This document shows, in pieces, positions 52,404 to 61,999 of a stretch of 63,999 nt of DNA. The DNA comes from Pseudomonas sp. (lineage in GTDB: Bacteria > Pseudomonadota > Gammaproteobacteria > Pseudomonadales > Pseudomonadaceae), in NCBI RefSeq assembly GCF_030684895.1, contig NZ_JAUXXP010000014.1:1-63999 (forward strand), given 5' to 3'. The position numbers and the translations under genes were made by a program. Positions within the stretch are counted from its first letter, which is position 1; the number at the start of each line of letters is the position of its first letter. Under the pieces are notes generated by a model. It saw nothing but the letters and a program-made list of their open reading frames with translations, ran no database searches and was not told the DNA's origin.

Positions 52404-54926
52404 ATGCTGAAGAAAATCCTCTTCCAACTGCACTGGCTGCTCGGCATCAGTGCCGGGCTGGTGCTGGCGCTGATGGGCGTGACCGGAGCGGCCTATTCGT
52501 TTCAGGACGAATTGCTGCGCGCGTTTAACCCCGAGGTGTTGCAGGTTGAAGTGCGCGCCAGCGGCGTGCTGTCGCCTGACGTGCTGGTGCCGCGTATCGA
52601 GGCCGCCAGCCAGCAGCGCGTGGTGCGCCTGAATGTGGAAGCGGGTGCCGAGCGCGCCGGGCGAGTAGGCTTCGCACCGCCTGCGGGCGAGCGCCGTGGT
52701 GAATCACGCTATTTCGACCCCTACACGGGCGAGCTGTTGGGCGAACCGAGTGGCCAGGGCTTTTTCGACCTGATGGTGGATCTGCACCGCTTTCTTGCCA
52801 TGGGCGAGTACGGTAAGCAGATCACCGCCGCCAGCACCCTGGCGCTGATTTTTTTCTGCCTCTCCGGCCTCTACCTGCGCTGGCCGCGTCAGGCCTTGAA
52901 CTGGCGCGTTTGGCTAAGCCTGGACTGGGCCAAGCGCGGCCGTGCGTTCAATTGGGATCTGCATGCAGTGGCCGGCACCTGGTGTCTGGCGTTCTACCTG
53001 TGCGCGGCGCTGACCGGGCTGTATTGGTCCTACGATTGGTACCGCGAAGGGCTGACCGCGCTGCTCACCAGCGAGCCTGCTGGCGAGCAGCGCAATCGCG
53101 GCGGCCGGCCAGCTGCCGGGGCCGTGCCAGAGGTGAATTACCCGGCGCTCTGGGCCGGCCTGCAGCAGGCCGCCGGGCCGCAGCTGAGTGGCTACAGCCT
53201 GCGCTTGCCGGCCGCTGAGAAGCAGCCGGTGACGGTGTTCTATAGGCGTGAAGACGCGCCCCATGAGCGTGCCTTCAACTCGCTCAGCCTGGATGCCCAA
53301 AGCGGCGCGGTGAAGCAGCACAAACGCTATGACCAGCAGGCGTTTGGTGATCAGCTGCTGACCAGCATCTATGCCCTGCACGTGGGCAGTTACTTCGGCC
53401 TGCCCGGACGCATCCTGATGTTCCTCGCCAGCCTGAGCATGCCGTTGTTCGCCATCACCGGCTGGTCGCTGTACCTCGATCGTCGGCGCAAGAAGCGCGC
53501 AATGCTGCAGGCGCGCGGCGCGCTGCAGCCGAGCGCAGGGCCGGGCGAGGGCTGGTTGATTGGTTTTGCCAGCCAGAGCGGCTTTGCCGAGCAGCTGGCC
53601 TGGCAAACCGCCGGCCAGTTGCAGTCCGCCGGCCTGGCCGTCAGCGTGCAGCCCTTGGCTAAACTCAATGAACAGATGCTGCGCCAGGCGCACAACGCGC
53701 TGTTCGTGCTCAGCACCTTTGGCGACGGCGAGGCGCCGGACAGCGCGCGCGGCTTCGAGCGCAAGCTGCTCGGCCAAACTCTGGATCTTCCGAATCTGCG
53801 TTACGCCATGCTGGCCCTCGGTGACCGTCAGTATCAGCACTTCTGCGGTTTTGCCCTGCGGGTGCAGGATTGGCTGGCGCGGCAGGGCGCGCGCAGCCTG
53901 TTCGATGCGGTGCAGGTAGACGCCGCCGACACCACGGCGCTGGCCAGTTGGCAGCGTCGGCTCGGCGAACTGACCGGCGCCCAGCCGCTGCAGCAGAGCG
54001 AAACACCCTATGGCCTGTGGACGCTGACGCGCCGCGAACTGCTTAACCCCGGCAGCCAGGGCGCGCCGACCTATCTGCTGGCATTGCGCGCTGAACAGCC
54101 GAGCAACTGGAATGCCGGCGATATTCTCGAAGTGCCACCGCGCCACAACGCCGCTACCGTGCAGGCCTGGCTGCAAACCCATGCAGTGGACGGCAAGCAA
54201 ACGGTCAGTCTCGACGGTCTGACGCAGTCGCTGCAGCAGGCGCTGCGCGGTAAACAGTTACCCGAGCCGTTCACCCATCTGGTTGGCTTGCATGCTCAAG
54301 CTCTGCTGGATGCGTTGGTGCCGTTGGCAGCGCGCGAATACTCCATCGCCTCCTTGCCCAGCGACGGCGAGCTCGAACTGATCGTTCGCCAGGAACGGCA
54401 TGTAGACGGCTCGCTGGGCCTCGGCTCCGGCTGGCTGACCGAAGGCGCTGCGCTGCACGGCCAATTGCTGGCGCGGGTGCGGCGTAACAGCGCCTTCCAT
54501 GTGCCGGACGATGCACGGCCGCTGATCCTGATCGGCAATGGCACCGGCCTGGCCGGGCTGCGCAGCCTGCTTAAGGCGCGGATCGTCGCGGGTCACACCG
54601 CTAACTGGCTGCTGTTCGGCGAGCGCAATGCCGCGCATGACTTCTATTGCCAGACGCAGCTGCAGGGCTGGCTGGCCAGCGGCGACCTGGCGTGGCTGGA
54701 CCTGGCCTTCTCCCGCGATCAGGCCGCCAAGGTCTATGTGCAGGATCGTCTGCGTGAGTCCGCCGAGCAGCTGCATGAGTGGCTGGCCGAGGGCGCCGCA
54801 CTCTACGTCTGCGGCAGCCTCGAGGGTATGGCCGCCGGGGTGGATCAAGTGCTGCACGAGCTACTGGGCGAAGCCGCAGTCAACACACTGCGCGAAGAGG
54901 GCCGTTATCGCCGCGACGTGTATTGA
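52404..54926 (+). CDS. PepSY-flavodoxin-reductase fusion (siderophore/iron reductase type)
   Basis: An 840-aa membrane flavoprotein. The N-terminal third is a PepSY_TM module: spans at about 10-33 ([22 protein letters not shown]), 145-162 ([14 protein letters not shown]), 190-210 ([20 protein letters not shown]) and 335-360, with periplasmic PepSY segments between. It continues with a flavodoxin ([40 protein letters not shown]) and an FAD/NADPH reductase module ([23 protein letters not shown], ending RYRRDVY). The layout is that of the P. aeruginosa oxidoreductase encoded near piuA. It would carry electrons from NADPH across the inner membrane to reduce imported ferric chelates. ATG 52404 is chosen over an earlier TTG. 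Confidence 0.92.
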   Translation: MLKKILFQLHWLLGISAGLVLALMGVTGAAYSFQDELLRAFNPEVLQVEVRASGVLSPDVLVPRIEAASQQRVVRLNVEAGAERAGRVGFAPPAGERRGESRYFDPYTGELLGEPSGQGFFDLMVDLHRFLAMGEYGKQITAASTLALIFFCLSGLYLRWPRQALNWRVWLSLDWAKRGRAFNWDLHAVAGTWCLAFYLCAALTGLYWSYDWYREGLTALLTSEPAGEQRNRGGRPAAGAVPEVNYPALWAGLQQAAGPQLSGYSLRLPAAEKQPVTVFYRREDAPHERAFNSLSLDAQSGAVKQHKRYDQQAFGDQLLTSIYALHVGSYFGLPGRILMFLASLSMPLFAITGWSLYLDRRRKKRAMLQARGALQPSAGPGEGWLIGFASQSGFAEQLAWQTAGQLQSAGLAVSVQPLAKLNEQMLRQAHNALFVLSTFGDGEAPDSARGFERKLLGQTLDLPNLRYAMLALGDRQYQHFCGFALRVQDWLARQGARSLFDAVQVDAADTTALASWQRRLGELTGAQPLQQSETPYGLWTLTRRELLNPGSQGAPTYLLALRAEQPSNWNAGDILEVPPRHNAATVQAWLQTHAVDGKQTVSLDGLTQSLQQALRGKQLPEPFTHLVGLHAQALLDALVPLAAREYSIASLPSDGELELIVRQERHVDGSLGLGSGWLTEGAALHGQLLARVRRNSAFHVPDDARPLILIGNGTGLAGLRSLLKARIVAGHTANWLLFGERNAAHDFYCQTQLQGWLASGDLAWLDLAFSRDQAAKVYVQDRLRESAEQLHEWLAEGAALYVCGSLEGMAAGVDQVLHELLGEAAVNTLREEGRYRRDVY

Positions 54927-54929
54927 GAT

Positions 54930-55001
54930 GTAGCCTGGATAAGCGCAGCGCAATCCGGGGGGGATGTCGTCCCGGATTGCGCCAAGGCTTATCCAGTCTA
55001 C
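54930..55001. repeat. GTAGCCTGGATAAGC palindromic repeat
   Basis: The left arm GTAGCCTGGATAAGCGCAG faces the right arm GCTTATCCAGTCTAC, with inner AATCCGGG/CCCGGATT. It starts 3 bp after the reductase stop and may act as its 3' boundary. Nothing else is recognised up to pxpA at 55153. Confidence 0.8.
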
Positions 55002-55152
55002 GGGCCGGCCGAAAATACTGCGAGCATGGGCTATGTGCCCCTGCCGTTCCTGCGAGATAGCCATGAGCAATGAAATTCGCGGTTGGCGAGAAGGTGGCCG
55101 CGGATTGCATTCAGACTGGTAGCGCTCCATCTGTGGCTCTAAGCTGACGGGC

Positions 55153-55896
55153 ATGAAAACAATCCAGCTCAACTGCGACATGGGTGAAAGCTTCGGCGTA
55201 TGGCGCATGGGCGATGACGTGCATGCCATGCCGCTGATTGATCAGGCCAATCTGGCGTGTGGCTTTCATGCCTCCGACCCCCTGACTATGCAACGCACCG
55301 TCGCCCTGGCGGTGCAGCATGGGGTGAGCATTGGTGCGCACCCTGCCTATCCTGATCTGCTCGGTTTCGGCCGGCGGCATATCGCCTGCTCGCCAGAGGA
55401 GGTCACCGCGCTGGTGCTGTATCAGCTCGGCGCGCTGGAGGCCTTTTGCCGCGCGGCCGGCACCCAGCTGGCCTACGTCAAACCGCATGGCGCGTTGTAC
55501 AACGACCTGGTGCGTGACGATGCGCTGTTGAGTGCGGTGCTGGAGGCCTGCGCCAGTTACCGCAAGGGCTTGCCGCTGATGGTGCTGGCGCTGGCCGACA
55601 ACAGCCGCGAGCTGCGCCTGGCCGATGCTGTGGATGTGCCGTTGATGTTCGAGGCCTTTGCTGACCGCGCCTATCTGGCCGATGGTCAGTTGGCGCCCCG
55701 GCGTTTGAGCGGCGCGGTGCACCATGATCCGCAGCGGATTTTCCAGCAGGCCCTGGCGATTGCCCGCGGTGAGCCGTTTGCCGATATCGATGGCAAGCCG
55801 CTGCAGCTGCGCGCCGACAGCCTGTGCGTGCATGGCGATAACGCCGACTCCCTGGCCGTGCTGCGGCGTTTGCGGGCCAGCCTGGACACTCTATGA
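55153..55896 (+). CDS. pxpA: 5-oxoprolinase subunit PxpA (LamB/YcsF family)
   Basis: PxpA with PxpB and PxpC forms the prokaryotic ATP-dependent 5-oxoprolinase, which opens pyroglutamate to glutamate, a repair of damaged glutamine. This 247-aa subunit has the family start IQLNCDMGESFGVWRMGDD, then LACGFHASDP, GAHPAYPDL and VKPHGALYN. Its stop overlaps pxpB (ATGA). No transporter for oxoproline is seen next to it. The upstream ribosome-binding site is weak (CTGACGGGC). Confidence 0.94.
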   Translation: MKTIQLNCDMGESFGVWRMGDDVHAMPLIDQANLACGFHASDPLTMQRTVALAVQHGVSIGAHPAYPDLLGFGRRHIACSPEEVTALVLYQLGALEAFCRAAGTQLAYVKPHGALYNDLVRDDALLSAVLEACASYRKGLPLMVLALADNSRELRLADAVDVPLMFEAFADRAYLADGQLAPRRLSGAVHHDPQRIFQQALAIARGEPFADIDGKPLQLRADSLCVHGDNADSLAVLRRLRASLDTL

Positions 55897-56570
55897 TCCG
55901 CCTCGAACCGGCCGGTGCCGAAGCGCTGCTGCTGGTGCTGGCCGAACAGCCGGATGCGCAGCTGCCGCAGCGTATCGCCGTGCTGGCCGAGCGCATCCGT
56001 AGCGAGCTGGACGAGGACCTCACCGACCTGGTGCCGGGTTGGACCAGCCTGCTGTTGCACTATGACCTGACGCGTACCGATCACCTGGAGCTGGCCGAGC
56101 GGCTCAAACCGCTGCTGGAGCGCTGGCTGGCCGAGCCCTTTGTCGCGCAGGCCGGGCGGCTGCATGACATCCCCATTTGGTATAACGGTGAAGACCTCGC
56201 CGAGGTCGCGCGCTTGTGTCAGCTTAGTGTCGCTCAGGTGATCGAACTGCATGCGGCGACTGAGTACCGCGTTGGCGCGATTGGTTTTGCTCCGGGGTTT
56301 GCCTACCTCGGTGAGCTGGACGCGCGCCTGGCCTTGCCGCGCCGCGCGACCCCGCGTATCGCCGTGCCGGCCGGTAGCCTGGCGATTGCCGAGCGGCAGA
56401 CGGCGATCTACCCGCACAGCTCGCCCGGTGGTTGGCACCTGATTGGTCGTTGCCCCTGGTCGCTGTTCGACGCCGCGCGAACGCCGCCATGCCCGCTGGT
56501 GCTGGGTGATCGGGTGCGTTTTCGCAGCATCGATGAGCGCGACTATATCCGCGAAGGCGGTCAGTTATGA
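55893..56570 (+). CDS. pxpB: 5-oxoprolinase subunit PxpB (KipI family)
   Basis: A 225-aa KipI-type subunit. Motifs: LVPGWTSLLLHYD, HTVQVY-like YRVGAIGFAPGFAYLG, LALPRRATPRIAVPAGSLAI and HSSPGGWHLIGRCP. It works with PxpC in the ATP-dependent step. In Bacillus KipI inhibits the sporulation kinase KinA, which is not relevant here. Coupled to pxpA and pxpC by 4-bp overlaps on both sides. Confidence 0.94.
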   Translation: MIRLEPAGAEALLLVLAEQPDAQLPQRIAVLAERIRSELDEDLTDLVPGWTSLLLHYDLTRTDHLELAERLKPLLERWLAEPFVAQAGRLHDIPIWYNGEDLAEVARLCQLSVAQVIELHAATEYRVGAIGFAPGFAYLGELDARLALPRRATPRIAVPAGSLAIAERQTAIYPHSSPGGWHLIGRCPWSLFDAARTPPCPLVLGDRVRFRSIDERDYIREGGQL

Positions 56571-57472
56571 GCGGCCTGCGGGTGCTCAAGCCAGGGCCGC
56601 AGAGCCTGCTGCAGGATGCCGGGCGGTTGGGCTGGCAACACCTTGGCGTATCGCCAGCCGGGCCGCTGGATTGGCATGGCGCGGCCTGGGCCAATCATCT
56701 GCTGAACAATCCCTGGGGCACGCCGCTGCTGGAAATCGCCCTGGGCGGCGTCGAGCTGCAGGCCGAGGTCGACACCTGGGTGGCGCTGTGCGGCGCGCAG
56801 GTGCCGCTGAGCCTGGATGATCAGCCGCAGCCGTTGTGGACGCGTTTGCCATTGCGCAAAGGCCAGCAGTTGCGCCTGGGCTTTGCCCGCAGCGGCCAGC
56901 GCGCCTACCTGGCGGTGGCCGGCGGCTTTATTGCCGCACCGGTTCTGGGCAGCGTCAGCGTGCAGCTGCGCGAAGGGCTGGGTCAGGCGGTGCAGGCGGG
57001 AGGTCTACTGGCCTGCCGGCCCGCGCATTTCACTCACGGCGTCAGCGTGCCCTGGCCCTATCTGCCGGATTACGCCTGCAAACCCTTGCTGCGGGTGATT
57101 ACCGGCGGCGATGCGGCGAGTTTCGAGGAAGACCAGTTGCAGGGCTTTTTCGCCCAGACCTGGCAGCTCAGCCCGCACTCCGACCGCATGGGCGCGCGGC
57201 TGCTCGGCGAGGCCATGCAGCCGCCCGTGCGGCAGTGGTCATTGGGGGTTGGTCGGGGAGCGATTCAGGTGCCGCCGGATGGTCAGCCGATCATCCTGCA
57301 GGCCGATCACCAGAGCATGGGCGGTTATCCGCTGCTCGGCTGGCTGCACCCGCTCGATCAAGGCCGTCTGGCGCAGTGCCCGGCGCACCATCCGCTGCGT
57401 TTCACCCCGGTCAGCATCGGCGACGCGCAGGCTGAGCTGCGCGAGTTCTACCGCTTCTTTCGTCGGATATAG
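56567..57472 (+). CDS. pxpC: 5-oxoprolinase subunit PxpC (KipA / biotin-dependent carboxyltransferase-like)
   Basis: A 301-aa subunit of the AHS2/KipA family, with LKPGPQSLLQDAGRLGWQHLG, SPAGPLDWHGAAWAN, RAYLAVAGGF, the SDRMGARLLGE block and GQPIILQADHQSMGGYP. It often carries the label allophanate hydrolase subunit 2, but pxpABC arrangement without a urea carboxylase points to 5-oxoprolinase. Last gene of the operon; repeats follow. Confidence 0.93.
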   Translation: MSGLRVLKPGPQSLLQDAGRLGWQHLGVSPAGPLDWHGAAWANHLLNNPWGTPLLEIALGGVELQAEVDTWVALCGAQVPLSLDDQPQPLWTRLPLRKGQQLRLGFARSGQRAYLAVAGGFIAAPVLGSVSVQLREGLGQAVQAGGLLACRPAHFTHGVSVPWPYLPDYACKPLLRVITGGDAASFEEDQLQGFFAQTWQLSPHSDRMGARLLGEAMQPPVRQWSLGVGRGAIQVPPDGQPIILQADHQSMGGYPLLGWLHPLDQGRLAQCPAHHPLRFTPVSIGDAQAELREFYRFFRRI

Positions 57473-57479
57473 GCGCTTT

Positions 57480-57696
57480 TGTGGTGGGTTAGCAGCGCAT
57501 GACCGCGATGTGGAAGCCTATGCGGGGCTGGAGCGCGGCGTAACCCACCAAGCGGTAGTCGGCCTTTCAACCGTCTGGTGGGTTACGGCGCAACGGGCAA
57601 CGCAGCAGCTTATAGCCTACGGGTGTGCGCAATCCCCATGGATGGGGTGAATGCCGCAAGCCCGCCGGGAGCGGGCGCGGCCTAACCCACCCTACG
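57480..57696. repeat. Multiple GGTGGGTTA / TAACCCACC palindromes
   Basis: Two inverted pairs in tandem: GGTGGGTTA (57483-57491) with TAACCCACC (57541-57549), and TGGTGGGTTACG (from 57579) with CTAACCCACCCTAC (57682-57695). Same family as 184-258. They fill the 245-bp gap between pxpC and lnt, and no gene is seen. Confidence 0.75.
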
Positions 57697-57717
57697 AGTA
57701 GCGGGGTGCGCAGGTTG

Positions 57718-59238
57718 CTACAGTGTTTTGGCCATACGGCTGGCCAGCAGCGCCCAGGCAAATAACAGCAGGCAGATGATCAACATCGGCCAGCCGCGCC
57801 AGTACAGGTAAGGCGTGAGCCCTTGCATCGGTTGCACCTGGCCATACAGCACCGCCTGCTCAAACTGCGGCAGTTGCGTGGTGATCTGGCCTTGTGGGTC
57901 GATCAGCGCGGTGACGCCGTTGTTGGTCGCGCGGATCATCCAGCGCCCGGCTTCCAGAGCGCGCATCTGCGCCATTTGTAGGTGCTGCAGCGGGCCGATG
58001 GAGCGGCCAAACCAGGTGTCGTTGCTGATGGTCAGCAGCAGGTCACTCTGCGCGGCCAGGCCAGCGGAGAACTCCGGGTAGACCACTTCGTAGCAGATAA
58101 ACGCGGCAATCGAATGGCCCTTGGCCTGCAGCAGGCTCTGCTCGGCGGAGCCACGGGCGAAGTCGGACATCGGCAGGTCGAAGAAGGCGATCAGCCCGCG
58201 CAGCACGTCCTGCAGCGGCACGTATTCACCGAACGGCACCAGCTTCTGCTTGAGGTAATCGCCGCTGCCCTGGCCAACCACGCTGATGCCGTTGTAGTAG
58301 CGTTGTTCGCCGCGCTCGTTGCTTTGGCGAATCGGCACGCCAGTAATTAGCGCGGCATTGCGCTCGTTGGCGAAGCGATTGATGACACCCAGATAGCCCT
58401 GGGCGCGGTCCTTGAGCACCGGAATGGCGGTTTCCGGCCAGACGATCAGGTCGGTCGGCTTGGCGCTGAAGGTCATGTCGCGGTACAGCGCGAGCTGCGC
58501 GTTGAGCTGCTCGGGGTCCCACTTCATGTTCTGTTCGATATTGCCCTGCATGGCCGACACGCTCAGCGGTTCGCCCAATGGCTGGGTCCAGGCGTGATTC
58601 TTGAGGGCGATGCCGGCGATCCACGGGGCGATTAGCAGCACAACGCCGATGGCGAGAAACGCCTTGCGCGCTCGCAGTTGCGCCAGGTTCACCAGCAGCG
58701 CGGCGCTTAGCGCCAGGACAAATGACAGCAGCCACACACCGCCCACCGGGGCCAGGCCGGCCAGCGGGCCATCCAGCTGGCTGTAACCGGCATACAGCCA
58801 GGGGAAACCGGTGAGAAACCAGCTGCGGAAGGCTTCCTGCGCCAGCCACAGGGCGGCGAAGGCCAATGCGTCGGCCAGCGGCGCTTCGACCCGGCGTAGC
58901 CAGCGCGTCCAGACCCAGGCGCTAAGGGCGAACAGCAGACCGAGCCCACCGACAAACAGCAGGGTCAGGAAGACTGCCAGGGGCGGCGAGGCCGCGCCGT
59001 AATCGTGGATGCTCACATACACCCAACTGGTGCCGGCGGCGAATACGCCAAAGCCATAACTCCAGCCACGCAGCACCGCCTGACGCGGCGTAAGGTCACG
59101 CAAACCGAGGTAGAACAGGGCGATGGAGAGGGTGGCCAGCGGCCACAGGTCATAAGGCGCCAGCGCCAGCGGGGTGATAGCGCCTGCCAGCAGCGCGATC
59201 AGGTTGCCGGGCCAGCCAGGTCGGGTTATCCAGTGCAT
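57718..59238 (-). CDS. lnt: Apolipoprotein N-acyltransferase Lnt
   Basis: The inner-membrane enzyme that adds the third acyl chain to lipoproteins (for example BamD above), required for Lol transport. At 506 aa it has an N-terminal set of membrane spans (about 190 residues) and a periplasmic nitrilase domain. The catalytic triad is recognisable: Glu in VWPETAIPVL, Lys in KQKLVPFGEYVPL, and Cys in AFICYEVVYPE. A final span lies at the C-terminus. ATG 59238 (MHWITRPGWPG) is chosen over the upstream 59316. Downstream of corC on the same strand, as in most gammaproteobacteria. Confidence 0.95.
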   Translation of the reverse strand: MHWITRPGWPGNLIALLAGAITPLALAPYDLWPLATLSIALFYLGLRDLTPRQAVLRGWSYGFGVFAAGTSWVYVSIHDYGAASPPLAVFLTLLFVGGLGLLFALSAWVWTRWLRRVEAPLADALAFAALWLAQEAFRSWFLTGFPWLYAGYSQLDGPLAGLAPVGGVWLLSFVLALSAALLVNLAQLRARKAFLAIGVVLLIAPWIAGIALKNHAWTQPLGEPLSVSAMQGNIEQNMKWDPEQLNAQLALYRDMTFSAKPTDLIVWPETAIPVLKDRAQGYLGVINRFANERNAALITGVPIRQSNERGEQRYYNGISVVGQGSGDYLKQKLVPFGEYVPLQDVLRGLIAFFDLPMSDFARGSAEQSLLQAKGHSIAAFICYEVVYPEFSAGLAAQSDLLLTISNDTWFGRSIGPLQHLQMAQMRALEAGRWMIRATNNGVTALIDPQGQITTQLPQFEQAVLYGQVQPMQGLTPYLYWRGWPMLIICLLLFAWALLASRMAKTL

Positions 59239-59338
59239 TGCATGCAGGTCCTTGGATTGAGGTGGCGCAAGGGTAAAGCGGCAGAGCAGGCGGGGGAAGT
59301 GTTGCGAGCTGGCCACCGTTTCAGGTGGCCAGCGTATG

Positions 59339-60178
59339 TCAGTTACTAACCGGGCTCAGGCGCAGCAGGTGGATACGGCGGCTGTCGGCATTGAGTACGC
59401 GGAAGCGGAATTCGCCGATCTGGGTGACTTCGTTGCGCTTGGGCAGGTGGCCGAAGGCGCTCATCACCAGACCGCCGACGGTGTCGAATTCGTCATCGGA
59501 GAACTCGGTATCGAAGGCTTCGTTGAAGCTGTCAATCGGCGTCAGCGCCTTGACCAGAAAATCGCCGGAGGGCAGCGGTTTGACGTAGCTGTCTTCTTCC
59601 ACGTCGTGTTCGTCTTCGATATCACCGACGATCTGCTCCAGCACGTCCTCGATGGTTACCAGGCCGGCAACGCCGCCGTACTCATCGATCACCACGGCCA
59701 TGTGGTTGTGATTGGCGCGGAATTCACGCAGCAGCACGTTAAGGCGCTTGGACTCGGGCACAAAGGTGGCCGGGCGCAGCAGGTCCTTGATGTTGAAGTT
59801 GGGCTGTTCGCCCGAGAGGATCAGCGGCAGCAGATCCTTGGCCAGGAGGATGCCGACCACATCGTCGAGGCTTTCGCCCACCACGGGGTAGCGCGAGTGC
59901 GCGGCTTCGATGATCGAGGGCAGGAATTCCTTGGGCGTCTGGTTGGCCTTGATGCTCATCATCTGTGAGCGCGGCACCATAATGTCGCGAACTTGCAGGT
60001 CGGCGACCTGAATTGCACCTTCAACGATGGCCAGTGCTTCGCTGTCGAGCAGCTTGTTCTGATGCGCTTCGCGCAGCACTTCCAGCAATTCCTTGCGGTT
60101 TTTCGGCTCATGAGCAAAAGCCTGGGTCAGTCTGTTAAACCAGGACTTCTGCTCGTTGCTCGATCGGTCTTCGCTCAT
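59339..60178 (-). CDS. corC: Magnesium/cobalt efflux-type protein CorC (YbeX)
   Basis: A 279-aa cytosolic protein with a tandem CBS pair ([14 protein letters not shown]...ARYPV-type; [41 protein letters not shown]) and a C-terminal CorC/HlyC domain ([17 protein letters not shown]...[15 protein letters not shown]). CorC has been linked to Mg/Co efflux and to ribosome or lipoprotein maturation by its neighbours ybeY and lnt. It lies upstream of lnt in the same direction, with 100 bp between. Confidence 0.94.
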   Translation of the reverse strand: MSEDRSSNEQKSWFNRLTQAFAHEPKNRKELLEVLREAHQNKLLDSEALAIVEGAIQVADLQVRDIMVPRSQMMSIKANQTPKEFLPSIIEAAHSRYPVVGESLDDVVGILLAKDLLPLILSGEQPNFNIKDLLRPATFVPESKRLNVLLREFRANHNHMAVVIDEYGGVAGLVTIEDVLEQIVGDIEDEHDVEEDSYVKPLPSGDFLVKALTPIDSFNEAFDTEFSDDEFDTVGGLVMSAFGHLPKRNEVTQIGEFRFRVLNADSRRIHLLRLSPVSN

Positions 60179-60253
60179 GGTGGTTACTCAGGAACCTTTT
60201 GTAATTTCAGTTGGGCTTCTATTTAGAGGGTACTTACAAACGTAGCGAGCGAT

Positions 60254-60337
60254 GGCCAGGCAAGGCGCGCTCAGTCGAAAAGCGGAGTGTACGAGTTGTA
60301 CATGAGCATTTGAGACTGAGTGCAACGCAGTATGGCC
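60254..60337 (-). repeat. Structured intergenic repeat, copy 1
   Basis: On the minus strand: TGCGTTG, then stem arm CTCAGTC, conserved centre ATGCTCATGTACA...GTACACTCCGCTT, stem arm GACTGAG, then GCCTTGC, with an outer GGCCA/TGGCC pair. Copy 2 at 63811-63894 has the same conserved parts but different, still complementary, arms (AAAACAG/CTGTTTT). It lies in the 185-bp gap between ybeY and corC. Confidence 0.7.
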
Positions 60338-60363
60338 GAGCGCAGTAGTTTGTAGGTGCCCTC

Positions 60364-60822
60364 TTATTCGTGGTCGGCGTAGGGGTCGGGGTGACCCAAT
60401 TCGGCGAGCAATTCTCGTTCCAGCGCTTCCATCTCTTCGGCCTCTTCATCCTCGATGTGGTCGTAGCCGAGCAGGTGCAGGCAGCCGTGGATCACCAGGT
60501 GCGCCCAGTGCGCTTCGCTGGTTTTCGCTTGTTCCTGGGCTTCGCGTTCAACCACCGGCACGCAGATCACCAGATCACCGAGCAGTGGGATGTCCAGCAT
60601 TTCATCAGGTACATCGGCAGGGAAGGATAGTACGTTGGTGGCGTAATCTTTATGCCGCCAGGTGTGATTGAGCTCGCGGCCTTCGGCTTCATCGACCAGG
60701 CGGATGGTCAGCTCGGAGTCGGCGCTGCGCTGGCGCAGGGCAATCGCGCACCAGGTGCGCAACTGCGCCTCGCTCGGCAGGTTGGCGGCGTCGCTGGCGA
60801 TCTGCAGGTCAAGCTCAAGCAT
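60364..60822 (-). CDS. ybeY: rRNA maturation endoribonuclease YbeY
   Basis: A 152-aa metal-dependent RNase acting in 16S rRNA 3' maturation and ribosome quality control. The zinc site [15 protein letters not shown] (three His) is present, with TNVLSFPAD before it. ATG 60822 ([11 protein letters not shown]) is used; an ATG at 60831 is possible. The start overlaps the end of phoH by 8 bases, so the two are coupled. The tail is strongly acidic ([20 protein letters not shown]). Confidence 0.95.
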   Translation of the reverse strand: MLELDLQIASDAANLPSEAQLRTWCAIALRQRSADSELTIRLVDEAEGRELNHTWRHKDYATNVLSFPADVPDEMLDIPLLGDLVICVPVVEREAQEQAKTSEAHWAHLVIHGCLHLLGYDHIEDEEAEEMEALERELLAELGHPDPYADHE

Positions 60823-61819
60823 TGCGCTCATCCTGCTCGTCATCCAGTTTGCCGTGCATGCGGTTGTCGTAGCGCTCGTAGGCTTCGACGATGCGCTGCA
60901 CCAGTGGGTGGCGCACCACGTCCTTGGGCTTGAAGTGGGTGAAGCTGATGCCGGGGACGTCACGCAGCACGTCGATGACGTGGGTCAAGCCGCTTTTGGT
61001 GCCGCGCGGCAGATCGACCTGGGTAATATCACCGGTAATCACTGCGGTGGAACCGAAGCCGATGCGGGTAAGGAACATCTTCATCTGTTCCAGGGTGGTG
61101 TTCTGGCTTTCGTCGAGGATGATAAAGCTGTTGTTCAGTGTGCGGCCGCGCATATAGGCCAGTGGCGCGACTTCAATCACCTGTTTTTCGATCAGCTTGG
61201 CCACCTGCTCGAAGCCGAGCATCTCATACAGTGCGTCGTACAGCGGGCGCAGATAGGGGTCGATCTTCTGCGACAGGTCGCCGGGGAGGAAACCGAGTTT
61301 CTCGCCAGCCTCTACCGCCGGACGCACCAGCAGGATGCGGCGGATCTGCTCGCGCTCCAGGGCATCCACGGCGCAGGCCACGGCTAGGTAGGTTTTGCCG
61401 GTACCGGCCGGGCCAACGCCGAAGTTGATGTCGTGGTCGAGAATGGCTTTGACGTAGCGCTGCTGGTTGGCCCCGCGTGGACGAATCATGCCCTTGCGGG
61501 TGCGCAGGGCGACGCTGGCTTCGACGGTCGGGTTGCTCATTTCCTCGATGCCGGACTCCTGCAGAAACAGGTGCACCAGGTCGGGCGACAGTTCGGTGTT
61601 TTCGGCTTCGCGGTAGAGGCGGCGCAGTAGCTGCTCGGCAGCGCGGGTCTGACCGGCGGTGCCGACCAGTTCGAACTGGTTGCCGCGGTTGCGCAATTCG
61701 ATGCTCAGGCGCGCCTCGATCAGGCGCAGGTGCTCATCAAATTGGCCGCACAGGTTAGCGAAGCGGCGAGCCTCAAAGGGTTCAAGGATAAAGCGGAGTG
61801 GTTCTATGGGTGCGTTCAA
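60815..61819 (-). CDS. PhoH family ATPase (YbeZ)
   Basis: A 334-aa PhoH-like protein. Walker [14 protein letters not shown] and Walker B IILDESQN lie in the helicase-like core, with [17 protein letters not shown] [19 protein letters not shown]. It partners with YbeY in rRNA processing; it is not the phosphate-starvation PhoH of E. coli. TTG 61819 ([22 protein letters not shown]) is taken as start, as in P. aeruginosa to my memory; the open frame runs on to 61951, but the extra residues are not family-like. Confidence 0.92.
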   Translation of the reverse strand: MNAPIEPLRFILEPFEARRFANLCGQFDEHLRLIEARLSIELRNRGNQFELVGTAGQTRAAEQLLRRLYREAENTELSPDLVHLFLQESGIEEMSNPTVEASVALRTRKGMIRPRGANQQRYVKAILDHDINFGVGPAGTGKTYLAVACAVDALEREQIRRILLVRPAVEAGEKLGFLPGDLSQKIDPYLRPLYDALYEMLGFEQVAKLIEKQVIEVAPLAYMRGRTLNNSFIILDESQNTTLEQMKMFLTRIGFGSTAVITGDITQVDLPRGTKSGLTHVIDVLRDVPGISFTHFKPKDVVRHPLVQRIVEAYERYDNRMHGKLDDEQDERNA

Positions 61820-61926
61820 GGTCGTGTGATGGCCGCCAGTCGGCTGGGGTAGTGAAACGAAGAATAGCGCTAGCGGCCGCGAGGGGGAAGCTCGGGCCGC
61901 CAGCAATCTGTTGCAGAGCCGTTCGC

Positions 61927-61999
61927 GTAGGGTGGATGACGCCTCACCCATCCACCAATCACGCAGCCATGGTGGATGTAAAAAACGACATCCACCCTA
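61927..61999. repeat. GTAGGGTGGAT palindromic repeat
   Basis: The left arm GTAGGGTGGATG and right arm CATCCACCCTAC are perfect inverted copies, with an inner CATCCACC/GGTGGATG pair. It overlaps the stop codon of miaB: the TAG is read from the right arm's CTA. Confidence 0.82.

Noticed and set aside
52914..54200. 428-codon minus-strand frame opposite the PepSY reductase
   Set aside because: An antisense shadow; the plus-strand product has continuous domains throughout.
56567..57472. Allophanate hydrolase subunit reading of pxpC, which would tie it to the urea/amide cluster
   Set aside because: The gene is in a tight pxpA-pxpB-pxpC operon without urea carboxylase and 16 kb from fmdA. The three-gene set is that of 5-oxoprolinase.
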